Source: Candidatus Omnitrophota bacterium
Lineage (GTDB): Bacteria > Omnitrophota > Gorgyraeia > Zapsychrales > Fredricksoniimonadaceae
Direction: 5' to 3'
Length of the DNA stretch: 53,966 nt
Assembly: GCA_903959815.1 (NCBI GenBank)
Contig: CAJBYM010000002.1
Location: 1-53,966, forward strand
The translations under genes were made by a program, and so were the position numbers. Below, one piece after another: positions 35,291 to 43,480 of the stretch. Under the pieces are notes generated by a model, which saw only the letters and a list, made by a program, of their open reading frames with translations, did not search any database and was not told where the DNA came from. Within the stretch, counting starts at the first letter, position 1. Each line of letters starts with the position of its first letter.

Positions 35291-37048
35291 ATGAAGGTTC
35301 TCAAGATTGTTCTTATTGTGGCGGCCGTCTTAGTTGTTCTCGTTATGGCGGGGCTGTTCGTTTTTCTTAAGACATTTGATGCGAATAAATTCTTGCCGCA
35401 GATCACTCAGCAGGCGACACAGGCCCTTGGCCGGGATGTTCGTGTCGGCCGGGCAGAGCTGGGATTTTCTTGGGTTAACGGCATTGGTCTTCAGGTCAAG
35501 GATATTGTGATTGCGGATGACCCTAAGTTCGCGGACAACCCTTTCTTGACCGTGGAAAGGGTTGAAATCGGTGTGAATGTAGGGGCATTGATCTTCGAGC
35601 ATAAGATCCAGCTTGTTCAGGTTGTCGTTGTTTCTCCTCATGTGGTCATTATCCGTTCAAAAGAAGGCCTTGTGAATGCAGCAACTTTGGGTGTCAGGCC
35701 CGTTGTGTCTGCGACGGATCCTGCTACTCAAACACCAGGAGGTTCTGCCGGAAGTCTTCCGGCATTTCTTGTTAATGATATTAAGATCACCTCTGCCCGT
35801 GTGACGTATGTGGATGAGATGTTCACGCCACGTTTGGCGCTTGAATTGGCGCATATGGATATTAATGTTCGGGATCTTACGTTGACGGGTCCATTTGGAG
35901 TTACGATCAAAGCAGCGTTGTTTTCAGATGAGCAGAATGTGCGCGTGGATGCGAAAATGGCTGTGGATATTCTTAAACAGTCGCTTTTGATCCAGGGAAT
36001 GAACATTGAAGCGGATCTTATCAAATTTAATCTTTCGCGTTTGGAGAGCGAGCTTTCTATGCTGAAACCGCTGTCCCTTAAGAAACTGGGAGGAGTGTTA
36101 AAAGTATCTGTTTCTGATGCTCAGATCAGCGCACAAGGATTGTTGCGTTTGAAGGGACAGTCTGTTCTTGAAAAAGGGTTTGTTTTGTCCGCGCTTTTAC
36201 CCGTGCCTTTTGAAAGCATTCAAATGCAGGCGGATCTTGATGAGAAAAAGATCAATGTCAAAAGTTTTTCGTTGGTGGTGGCCGGAGGAGCTGTGAATGG
36301 AGGGGTGCTTTTGACGGATTATCTCTCTGATTTGAAAGCGAGTGCGACATTCGATGCGCAAAGGATCAATGCGCAGAAGCTTGTAGAAGGGTATAAAGCG
36401 CCTGTTAACATGAGCGGTCTTATTTCTGCGGCAGGAGAGCTTAATTTTTCGGGCAAGTCTCCGGAAGACGTCTTGTCTTCCTTGAGTGGACAGGTCAAGG
36501 GGGAACTCAAAGACGGAGTCCTTGAAAGCATGAATCTTCTTGCTTTTGGATTAGAGAATATTCCCATGTTGCCCGGACTTTTGGATAGCGTGATGGCAGA
36601 TTTCTCTTCGGAAACACAAGATGAGATCAAGAAGGGTATAACGCGTTTTGAAATGTGCAAGGCCGATGCGCACATCACCCGTGGTTTGATGCAATTGGAT
36701 GCGGCCGATATTATGACCCGTGATTTTAGTGTTCATGCGACAGGTACCGTTAGGCTTATCGAAGATCTTTCGATCAAAGCTGAGATCCGTATGGAAAAAG
36801 AGCTTTCTCGACGTTTAAATGAGAGGGTCAAAGAGCTTTCCTATCTTCAAGATGATCAAGGTAAGATCTATTTACCTATGAAATTAACAGGGCGTGTGGT
36901 GAAGCCGGTTTTAATGCCGGACATTGAATATTTGACCAAAAAACTGGTCATAGCGGCTGGCGGAGATCAGTTGCAAAAAGCATTGGGGGGAAGCCCTGCT
37001 GCCGCAGAAGCTGTGAGTGCAATCTTTGATCTTTTTAAGAAAAAATAG
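35291..37048 (+). CDS. AsmA-family envelope protein
   Basis: 585 residues. One N-terminal membrane helix (IVLIVAAVLVVLVMAGLFVF) anchors it in the inner membrane. The start of the AsmA fold follows: ITQQATQALGRDVRVGRAEL near residue 37, then repeated beta-strand blocks, with a C-terminal AsmA-like region containing LMQLDAADIMTRDFSVHATG. AsmA-like proteins (TamB, YhdP, AsmA) bridge the periplasm, and several are implicated in lipid transport or outer-membrane biogenesis. The ATG at 35291 has AGGGAG a few bases upstream; an upstream in-frame start at 35246 is unlikely. It probably shares a transcript with the giant genes, so a role in their export or assembly is plausible but unproven. Confidence 0.87.
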   Translation: MKVLKIVLIVAAVLVVLVMAGLFVFLKTFDANKFLPQITQQATQALGRDVRVGRAELGFSWVNGIGLQVKDIVIADDPKFADNPFLTVERVEIGVNVGALIFEHKIQLVQVVVVSPHVVIIRSKEGLVNAATLGVRPVVSATDPATQTPGGSAGSLPAFLVNDIKITSARVTYVDEMFTPRLALELAHMDINVRDLTLTGPFGVTIKAALFSDEQNVRVDAKMAVDILKQSLLIQGMNIEADLIKFNLSRLESELSMLKPLSLKKLGGVLKVSVSDAQISAQGLLRLKGQSVLEKGFVLSALLPVPFESIQMQADLDEKKINVKSFSLVVAGGAVNGGVLLTDYLSDLKASATFDAQRINAQKLVEGYKAPVNMSGLISAAGELNFSGKSPEDVLSSLSGQVKGELKDGVLESMNLLAFGLENIPMLPGLLDSVMADFSSETQDEIKKGITRFEMCKADAHITRGLMQLDAADIMTRDFSVHATGTVRLIEDLSIKAEIRMEKELSRRLNERVKELSYLQDDQGKIYLPMKLTGRVVKPVLMPDIEYLTKKLVIAAGGDQLQKALGGSPAAAEAVSAIFDLFKKK

Positions 37049-37075
37049 CTTCCAGGCTTTAGGGATGAATTTTCC

Positions 37076-37104
37076 TTGTCTTTTACCGTCGTAATGGGTA
37101 TAAT
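37076..37104 (+). promoter_or_regulatory. sigma-70 type promoter for the coiled-coil membrane protein
   Basis: TTGTCT at 37076-37081, a 17-base spacer and a perfect TATAAT at 37099-37104. Transcription would begin near 37111, about 50 bases before the ATG at 37163. This makes the following gene a separate unit, closed by the terminator at 37901-37932. Confidence 0.7.
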
Positions 37105-37162
37105 TGCGAAATTAACAATATTTTTATAGCGACTTTAAATGCAGAAGGAACGAGAGGATTGT

Positions 37163-37876
37163 ATGTTAGATCAGAAGAAAAGTAATAAAATCCGCATGAT
37201 TGTTGCGATCGCGCTGGGAATACTCACTCTTTATACGTTAGTCATTTGGTATTTTAATTATCGCACATTGCAAGAGGTCGTGACAGCGGCTGAAAGTGCG
37301 GCTCAAGAGCAGGCCAAGAATTTTCGTCATTATGTCCAGGAATATCGGATCACGAAAATCGCCTTGGATGAGGCTAATCAAAAGGTCATGGAGCTGACAC
37401 TGGAGCTTCAATCTGCCAATGCTGAACTTTCTACGACGCGTGGAGAGCTTTCTTCTGTCCAGGGCCTTAATGATCAGCTTAAAGAGAACATCAGGGTTTT
37501 GGAAACATATAAAACCAAGGCTTTGGCCAAGGGTGAGGCGCTTGAGACGATGATCAATGCGTTTAAGAAAAAGAATAAACAGCTGGATGCAGATCTTCAG
37601 ATGGTGCGTAAAGAGCTATCTTCATTCCAACCGGAAATTTCAGATACTAAACAAGGCAAAGAGAAGATCCGTCGTTTTAAGAATCAGATGGTTCTTGTTA
37701 AAAGGAATATGGTTATTCTTAAAGAACAGGCTCAGATCATGAAGATCGCCGCGCAGCAGCAGCGTGATCGTCTCGAGATGCTTTACGGGAATAATGGTTA
37801 TATGATGAAGGATGGCAGGAACCAGTCTTTGAAGCGCCAGACTGCTCAAGTTGATATTAAGGTTGAATTTAAATGA
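37163..37876 (+). CDS. inner-membrane-anchored coiled-coil protein
   Basis: 237 residues. A single membrane helix at about 11-31 (MIVAIALGILTLYTLVIWYF) follows a basic N-terminus, then a long charged alpha-helical region to about residue 205 with heptad-like leucines (VMELTLELQSANAELSTTRG). The topology suggests the helix projects into the periplasm. No family is recognised. The ATG at 37163 has GAGAGG at 37152-37157, better than an upstream ATG at 37139. It has its own promoter and terminator, so it is a one-gene unit beside the giant envelope genes. Confidence 0.8.
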   Translation: MLDQKKSNKIRMIVAIALGILTLYTLVIWYFNYRTLQEVVTAAESAAQEQAKNFRHYVQEYRITKIALDEANQKVMELTLELQSANAELSTTRGELSSVQGLNDQLKENIRVLETYKTKALAKGEALETMINAFKKKNKQLDADLQMVRKELSSFQPEISDTKQGKEKIRRFKNQMVLVKRNMVILKEQAQIMKIAAQQQRDRLEMLYGNNGYMMKDGRNQSLKRQTAQVDIKVEFK

Positions 37877-37900
37877 TATTAACCGCTTCAAGCGGACTAA

Positions 37901-37932
37901 CCGAAGCTGGTGAGAACCGGCTTCGGTTTTTT
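37901..37932 (+). terminator. intrinsic terminator after the coiled-coil gene
   Basis: CCGAAGCTGG (37901-37910) pairs with CCGGCTTCGG (37917-37926), with one G-T pair and the loop TGAGAA, followed by six T at 37927-37932. A smaller hairpin CCGCTTCAAGCGG lies just upstream at 37883-37895. This is the clearest intrinsic terminator in the window. Confidence 0.93.
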
Positions 37933-37958
37933 ATTTGGCCAGGATCCTGGCCAAATAA
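37931..37958. repeat. 28-base perfect palindrome overlapping the terminator tail
   Basis: A perfect palindrome with half-site TTATTTGGCCAGGA. It begins at the last T-run bases of the terminator and could form a cruciform or RNA hairpin, or be a dimer binding site. Confidence 0.85.
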
Positions 37959-37960
37959 CC

Positions 37961-38034
37961 TCCGAGGCCCCCTGGGCCCAGGGCATGGGCCCGGGGCCGA
38001 GCGGGGTGATGAGGCCGTCCGGGGGCAAAGGAGT
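37961..38034. other. GC-rich hairpin island before the YgjP-like gene
   Basis: About 75 bases, much richer in G and C than the surroundings. GGCCCC (37966-37971) can pair with GGGGCC (37993-37998), and GGGCCC (37974-37979) with GGGCCC (37987-37992), around a 7-base loop, giving a stem of about 12 bp. CGGGGCCGA occurs at 37992-38000 and again at 38043-38051. An AAAGGAG ribosome-like site is at 38027-38033. Nothing in it looks protein-coding. Confidence 0.6.
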
Positions 38035-38718
38035 GTGAAGCTCGGGGCCGAAGGGTACACCATCATTCGTTCATCTAGGCGTCGCACGATGCAATTGAGG
38101 GTTGGTGTGCGCGGAGTTGAGGTTCACGCACCTTCATGGGTTGCAGAGAGTGAGATCGGGGAATTCGTTCTTCAGAAGAAAGACTGGATCGAACGTGCGA
38201 TCAAAGAGGCGGGGCATGATCTGACCCATGGCCGGCAGGTGTTTTCTACGGGAGGTACACTGTATGTTTTGGGAGCTCCTTATCAATTAGAAATTGTTCC
38301 TGGGGATAAAGGTCAGCCATGGCTTGAAGAAATGGTTAAAGGTTGGCGGATTAAGGGAGATGCGGCAGAAGTTCGCCGTTTGCTTGTTAAATGGTATCAG
38401 CTGAGTGCACGCGGGACTTTAAGCGCCATGGTCAGGGACTGGGCCGGGCGGATGTCGATGTCTGTTCCCAGGGTCATGGTCAAGGATCAGCAACGGTTGT
38501 GGGGTAGTTACAGCGCACGTACTCAGACGGTGAATCTCAACTGGCGGATGATGGCATTTCCGCCGGAGGTCATCGATTATATTGTGGTTCATGAACTTTG
38601 CCATGCCAGGCATTTGAATCATGCCAGGGCGTTCTGGAATGAAGTGGAGCAATATTGTTCTGCCTGGCGCATGCACCGGCTATGGCTTCGTGCCAGCGCA
38701 CGAAAATATTTATTTTAA
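38035..38718 (+). CDS. YgjP-like zinc metallopeptidase (DUF45)
   Basis: 227 residues from the GTG at 38035. The DUF45/YgjP pattern is present: IIRSSRRRTMQLRVGVRGV at the N-terminus, EIGEFVLQKKDWIERAI, KDQQRLWGSYSARTQTVNLNW, and the zinc motif HELCH (His186, Glu187, His190) with a further histidine in HLNHARAFW. Such proteins are predicted metallopeptidases of SprT/M48-like fold with no firmly known substrate. The start is uncertain. The GTG fits homology, but its ribosome site AAAGGAG ends only one base upstream. The next ATG at 38089 would cut into the domain. A longer start at 37873 would cross the terminator and GC-rich island, so I reject it. Confidence 0.85.
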   Translation: MKLGAEGYTIIRSSRRRTMQLRVGVRGVEVHAPSWVAESEIGEFVLQKKDWIERAIKEAGHDLTHGRQVFSTGGTLYVLGAPYQLEIVPGDKGQPWLEEMVKGWRIKGDAAEVRRLLVKWYQLSARGTLSAMVRDWAGRMSMSVPRVMVKDQQRLWGSYSARTQTVNLNWRMMAFPPEVIDYIVVHELCHARHLNHARAFWNEVEQYCSAWRMHRLWLRASARKYLF

Positions 38719-38730
38719 GGCAAGGTCCAT

Positions 38731-38949
38731 GTGATCATAGAGATCAAGGTTATTCCAGGTGCGAAGAAGAACTTATTTAAGGCACAAGAAGGTGGCGTTA
38801 AGGTGTATTTGACGGCGCCTCCTGTAGATGGAAAGGCTAATGAGGCTCTGGTTGAGTTTTTGGCGCAACATTACGGGATCCGGTCATCCCGGATAGAGAT
38901 AATAAAGGGATTGAAATCACGAAATAAAGTGATTAATATAAGAGATTAA
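38731..38949 (+). CDS. DUF167 family protein (YggU-like)
   Basis: 72 residues of the DUF167/YggU family: IEIKVIPGAKKN, VKVYLTAPPVDGKANEALV and IIKGLKSRNKVINI. It is a small cytoplasmic alpha/beta protein of unknown function, often near proC, yggS and yqeY. The GTG start at 38731 has AAGGCAAGG upstream. It follows the metallopeptidase after 12 bases and is likely in the same operon. Confidence 0.92.
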   Translation: MIIEIKVIPGAKKNLFKAQEGGVKVYLTAPPVDGKANEALVEFLAQHYGIRSSRIEIIKGLKSRNKVINIRD

Positions 38950-38968
38950 AATTAATAAGGAGTCGTGT

Positions 38969-39421
38969 ATGTCACTTGAGGAAAAGATCAATAAAGATTA
39001 TATTCAGGCCATGAAGGATAGAGCCGCAGAAAAGTCAGGGGCTCTCAGTTATCTACGCGCCATGATCAAGCAGGTCAAGGTTGACAAGCGTTTGGAACAG
39101 GTCGCGGATGATGAAGTCATCGCGGTGATCAAGAAACAGATCAAACAACGTCAGGATTCCATTGAGCAGTTTGAAAAAGGAGGCCGACCTGAGCTTGCAG
39201 CTAAGGAAAAGAGTGAGATCGAGATCATGAAGGTCTATTTGCCTGCGGAAATGTCTGCGGATGAGATCAAGGTTTTGATCGAAGCGGTTGTTCAAGAAAT
39301 GGGCGTTGTGTCCATGAAAGATATGGGCACTGTCATGAAGTCTGTCCGTGAAAAGACAGGCGGTCGTGCGGATGGGAAGCTTGTCAGTGAACTCGTTAAA
39401 GAGAAGTTGGCATCCCTGTAA
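38969..39421 (+). CDS. YqeY-like protein (GatB/YqeY domain)
   Basis: 150 residues, typical of stand-alone GatB/YqeY-domain proteins: MSLEEKINKDYIQAMKDR, DEVIAVIKKQIKQRQDSIEQF, EIEIMKVYLPAEMSADEIK and VREKTGGRADGKLVSELVKE. The domain is the tRNA-binding tail of GatB; in stand-alone form its role is unclear. AAGGAG precedes the ATG at 38969. It sits between DUF167 and a deacetylase-like gene with short gaps. Confidence 0.93.
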   Translation: MSLEEKINKDYIQAMKDRAAEKSGALSYLRAMIKQVKVDKRLEQVADDEVIAVIKKQIKQRQDSIEQFEKGGRPELAAKEKSEIEIMKVYLPAEMSADEIKVLIEAVVQEMGVVSMKDMGTVMKSVREKTGGRADGKLVSELVKEKLASL

Positions 39422-39424
39422 CCC

Positions 39425-40204
39425 ATGAAAAAACGCTTGTGGTTTATTTCGATCTTGTGTTCGTTTCTTTTTGTGATTGTTATTTCGTTGGCGTTGTGGC
39501 TGCCGACGAAGTATCAGGTCCCGATCTTGATGTACCATTCGATCGCAACGGCGTGGCATGAGCCCCTTAATAATGTTAACCTAGAACATTTTAACCGGCA
39601 AATGGCGTATTTGAAACAAAAGGGCTATAAAGTTATATCATTAGTTCAGCTCGTTGATGAGATCAAGTCTGGGCGTGGGCATGATCGTAAGAGCGTGGTT
39701 ATCACATTTGATGATGGGTATGAAAATAATTATACAGCGGCTTATCCGGTTTTAAAGAAGCATGGATTTCCCGCAACGATCTTTGTTGAAGTGGCACATC
39801 TGGATCATCCGGGGCGTTTGACATGGGTTCAGGCAAAAGAGATGGATGCGGACGGTATCAGCATAGAAAGTCATGTGATGACAGGTGCGTATCTGCCGGG
39901 TTTGTCGCATGAACAGGCTTGGGGCGAGATCACGCAGAGTAAGAAGAATTTACAGATGCGCCTGGGACATCCGGTGCGCTTTTTAGCGTATCCTACGGGT
40001 GGTTTTAGTGAGGATATAAAAAAGATCGTAGCGCAAGCAGGTTATGATGCTGCTTTTGCTACGAATCGCGGGTATGACAGGGATGTCAGGGATCTTTATG
40101 AGATCAAGCGCATTCGTATGAAGAATTCAGATGATGATCCGCAGATGTGGCTCAAAGTTTCGGGTTATTATAATCTTATTAGAAAATCTAAAAATCCTTT
40201 CTAA
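39425..40204 (+). CDS. NodB-type polysaccharide deacetylase homologue
   Basis: 259 residues. An N-terminal hydrophobic segment at about 5-27 anchors or exports it. The NodB domain follows: VPILMYHSI, the catalytic base motif TFDDGYENN (Asp96-Asp97), a second metal motif SHVMTGAYL and LAYPTGGFSED. In active enzymes the second motif is usually HTxTH; here His150 is kept but the second histidine is Gly154. One metal ligand therefore appears lost, and the protein may be inactive or use another ligand. It starts three bases after yqeY with no strong ribosome site. Likely acts on envelope or extracellular glycans. Confidence 0.85.
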   Translation: MKKRLWFISILCSFLFVIVISLALWLPTKYQVPILMYHSIATAWHEPLNNVNLEHFNRQMAYLKQKGYKVISLVQLVDEIKSGRGHDRKSVVITFDDGYENNYTAAYPVLKKHGFPATIFVEVAHLDHPGRLTWVQAKEMDADGISIESHVMTGAYLPGLSHEQAWGEITQSKKNLQMRLGHPVRFLAYPTGGFSEDIKKIVAQAGYDAAFATNRGYDRDVRDLYEIKRIRMKNSDDDPQMWLKVSGYYNLIRKSKNPF

Positions 40205-40213
40205 AGGAGCAGC

Positions 40214-43200
40214 ATGAAGACCAGATCTGATTATTATTTGCGCCCTGATGGCACATTTGTCATCGAAGATTATAATCGCAAGACCCCGTTCTCGAATTTT
40301 TTCCCGGGGATCGCGGGCGAGTGGGGTATTCCGATGTGGGTGTTTTATAGTAATCGCGGCCAGGGGATTTCTTCTTTCGGGATTGAGTCCAAGGATAAGG
40401 CCATTATGGAATTTCAGCCGGCCAATAAGTCCTACCGTTTGATCTCGACGCATGGTTTTCGTACATTCCTTAAAGTGAAGAAAGGCTCTGTTGAAAAGTT
40501 TTATGAGCCATTTGCTAGTCCTGTCGGATCATCATTTAAAGTCCGCCAGACGATGATGGTCACGTCCCATGATCTGACGATCGAAGAAGTTAATGTTTCG
40601 TTAGGTCTGATGGTTACGGTTAATTATTTCACGGTTCCTGATGAACCATTTGCCGGTTTTGTGCGTCGTGTCTCAGTAAAGAATATGTCGAAAGGTGCCG
40701 TTTCTTTTGAGATGATCGATGGTTTGCCGTTGATCATACCTTATGGGCAGAATGACTGGATGATGAAAAACATGTGCCGCACCATTGAAGCGTGGTATAA
40801 GGTGCGCAATCTGGATAAAAAGGCGCCCTATTTTCAACTGGATACGGAGGCAGCTGATGTGCCGCAGGTCAAGCACATCAAGGAAGGTCATTTCTATTTT
40901 GCGTTTGACCCGAAGGCCAAGCCTGGATCGTTGCTGGATGCTGTGGTTGAAGCCAAGGCTATTTTTGGTTCGTCGACTGATTTCTTGAATCCTGAACGCT
41001 TTATGACGGGGAAGAATTTTACTCTTGCGAAAGATCAGCAGACAGACAATCGTACGCCGAGCGCCATGAGTTTGTTGAAGTTTACACTTAAGGCAGGGGG
41101 TGTTAAGGACCTTGTGAGTGTGACAGGATTTTCCCGCAGTGTTCAGGAGCTTAACCGGAATGTTAAGAAGATCACGTCCAAAGGATTTATTGTCGGGAAA
41201 CATGCCCGTAATCGCGCGATCATCGAAGGCGTGAAATCTTTAGCCTTTACGCATGGGGCATGTCCGCAATTCAATGCTTATGCGGGACAGACATTTCTGG
41301 ACAATGTTTTGCGCGGAGGGCTTCCGATCAGTTTAAAGACCCATGAAGGTCCTGCGGTCTTTAATGTTTACAGCCGTAAGCATGGGGATCCAGAGCGTGA
41401 TTATAACTTCTTTAAACTTTCGCCAACGTTCCTTTCACAGGGCAATGGTAATTACCGTGATGTGAATCAGAACCGGCGCAATGATGTCTGGTTTAATCTT
41501 GACCTCAAAGAAGGTGCGGTGCTCAATTTCTTTTCGTTGACGCAGGCTGATGGGTACAACCCTCTGATCGTGTGTGGCATGGCATTTACAGCTGAAGATG
41601 GCGCAAAACTTGACGGCATCTTAAAAACGTGTGTGCGGTCAGGAGATACGTCAGAGCTGAAAGCTTTTCTTAAAAAAGGATTCATGCCCGGAGATCTTTT
41701 TAATTTTATTGCGGACCATGCGATTGAACTTAAGGTCAAGCCGCGCGAATTCCTGGCCCATATTTTGGCTGTTTGCCAGAAATTCGAGACGGCGCAGCAC
41801 GGAGAAGGTTTTTGGATCGATCATTGGGCTTATAATCTTGATCTTCTGGAAAGTTATCTTGCCCTTTATCCGGAAAATTTACGCTTGATCTTTCGGGATA
41901 ATAAAAATTTTACGTTTTATCATAATTCAGTTTATGTGCAGCCACGCGACAAGAGGTATGTTCTTACGTCACGCGGTGTGCGTCAATACCATTCGCTGCA
42001 TGAAGGTCAGGAAGATAAGGGAAAAGGGCATAAGCTGCGCGTGCGTCATGGTCAGGGTGAGGTTTACCGGACCAGCCTTCTGGTGAAGATGTTGTGTCTG
42101 ATCGCTAACAAGGCGGCGACACTTGATCCTGATGGTATTGGCATTGATATGGAGGCCAATAAACCCAGCTGGTATGATTCCCTTAATGGCTTGCCAGGAC
42201 TTTTGGGTTCTTCCATTTGCGAAACATTGGAGCTTAAGCGTTTTGCGTTGTTCACATTGAATGCTTTGGATAAGATCGGTTTGGATGGCAGTGAGAGCGT
42301 CGCGGTCTTTGATGAGCTGGCGCTGTTCATCCATGAGCTCATTGATATTTTTCAGAACGGAAGTTCAGATCTGGATCGTTGGAAGAGATCCAACACCGTT
42401 AAAGAGGATTATCGTGAGAAAGTGCGTGAAGGGATCAGTGGTGTTGAAAAAGAAATCAACTTTTCTGATATTCGCCGGTTCCTTGAGTCTGTGGTGAATA
42501 AAGTGGATAAGGCTGTTGAGAAAGCCCGGCGTAGTGATGGTCTTTTTCCGACGTATTATTATTATAAAGTCACAAAATATGAGGCAGTGGAGGGGGTTCA
42601 TCCGGCCAAGGAAGGGCCTTTTGTCCAACCTCTTGAATTTGAACGTCATGATATGCCGCTGTTCCTTGAAGGCATTGTTCATGCTTTGCGATGTGAACAG
42701 GATCCTTTACGTATCCTTGCCCTGCATCAGAAGGTCAAGAAGAGCCCGTTATTTGATAAGGCCCTTAACATGTATAAGGTCAATGTGGATATATCGACGG
42801 AGACCGAAGAGGTTGGCCGCACGCGCGTGTTTCCGCGCGGATGGCTTGAAAATGAATCGATATGGCTTCACATGGAATATAAATATCTTCTGGAGTTGCT
42901 GCGTCACGGATTACATGCGGAGTTCTACGAGGAGCTTGAAGCGTGCTGCGTTGCGTTCATGGAGCCTGAGCGTTACGGACGCAGCATCCTTGAGAATTCG
43001 TCCTTTATTGTTTCAAGCGCCCATCGGGATAAAGAATTGCATGGTCAGGGTTTTGTGGCAAGGTTGTCCGGCAGTACGGCGGAGTTTGTTCATATCTGGA
43101 TGTTCATGAATGCTGGGGTTGATCCGTTCATTGTTAATCTTAAAGGTGAATTGGAGCTGACATTTCGCCCTGTGCTTAAAAAGGAATGTTTCACATCGGA

Positions 43201-43480
43201 AAGAAAGACCGCGGAATTCTTTACGCTTGAAGGTAGGCCTGTGCGCGTTGATCTTCCTGCACATACGTATGCTTTTAATTTTATGGGACGTACGCTTGTG
43301 GTTTATCATAATGCGCAGGGCAAGGATACTTTTGGTATGGGGAAAGCTGAGGCTAGACGGATCGTGTTGCAGTATCCGGGCAAGAAGACAAAAGAGATCG
43401 TGGGCAGTGTCATACCGTCCCCGATGGCGCAGGATGTCCGAGAGGGCAAGGTTGTGCGCATAGATGTGGTGATGGCCTAA
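40214..43480 (+). CDS. GH94-like glycoside phosphorylase/hydrolase
   Basis: 1,088 residues without a signal peptide, so cytoplasmic. It resembles cellobiose-phosphorylase-like proteins. The N-terminus (MKTRSDYYLRPDGTFVIEDY, then IPMWVFYSNRGQGISSFG) and SFEMIDGLPLIIPYG suit the beta-sandwich part. PSWYDSLNGLPGLLGSS with Asp655 lies where GH94 enzymes have their catalytic acid in an (alpha/alpha)6 barrel. It is longer than typical cellobiose phosphorylases (about 800). Substrate unknown; beta-glucans or internal polysaccharides are possible. It has AAAGGAG at 40203-40209. gcvT begins on the base after its stop, which joins it to the glycine cleavage operon. Confidence 0.65.
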   Translation: MKTRSDYYLRPDGTFVIEDYNRKTPFSNFFPGIAGEWGIPMWVFYSNRGQGISSFGIESKDKAIMEFQPANKSYRLISTHGFRTFLKVKKGSVEKFYEPFASPVGSSFKVRQTMMVTSHDLTIEEVNVSLGLMVTVNYFTVPDEPFAGFVRRVSVKNMSKGAVSFEMIDGLPLIIPYGQNDWMMKNMCRTIEAWYKVRNLDKKAPYFQLDTEAADVPQVKHIKEGHFYFAFDPKAKPGSLLDAVVEAKAIFGSSTDFLNPERFMTGKNFTLAKDQQTDNRTPSAMSLLKFTLKAGGVKDLVSVTGFSRSVQELNRNVKKITSKGFIVGKHARNRAIIEGVKSLAFTHGACPQFNAYAGQTFLDNVLRGGLPISLKTHEGPAVFNVYSRKHGDPERDYNFFKLSPTFLSQGNGNYRDVNQNRRNDVWFNLDLKEGAVLNFFSLTQADGYNPLIVCGMAFTAEDGAKLDGILKTCVRSGDTSELKAFLKKGFMPGDLFNFIADHAIELKVKPREFLAHILAVCQKFETAQHGEGFWIDHWAYNLDLLESYLALYPENLRLIFRDNKNFTFYHNSVYVQPRDKRYVLTSRGVRQYHSLHEGQEDKGKGHKLRVRHGQGEVYRTSLLVKMLCLIANKAATLDPDGIGIDMEANKPSWYDSLNGLPGLLGSSICETLELKRFALFTLNALDKIGLDGSESVAVFDELALFIHELIDIFQNGSSDLDRWKRSNTVKEDYREKVREGISGVEKEINFSDIRRFLESVVNKVDKAVEKARRSDGLFPTYYYYKVTKYEAVEGVHPAKEGPFVQPLEFERHDMPLFLEGIVHALRCEQDPLRILALHQKVKKSPLFDKALNMYKVNVDISTETEEVGRTRVFPRGWLENESIWLHMEYKYLLELLRHGLHAEFYEELEACCVAFMEPERYGRSILENSSFIVSSAHRDKELHGQGFVARLSGSTAEFVHIWMFMNAGVDPFIVNLKGELELTFRPVLKKECFTSERKTAEFFTLEGRPVRVDLPAHTYAFNFMGRTLVVYHNAQGKDTFGMGKAEARRIVLQYPGKKTKEIVGSVIPSPMAQDVREGKVVRIDVVMA

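Noticed and set aside
37873-38034. Upstream ATG extending the YgjP-like protein by 54 residues
   Set aside because: The extension crosses an intrinsic terminator, a palindrome and a GC-rich island and encodes a proline-glycine-rich sequence without homology.
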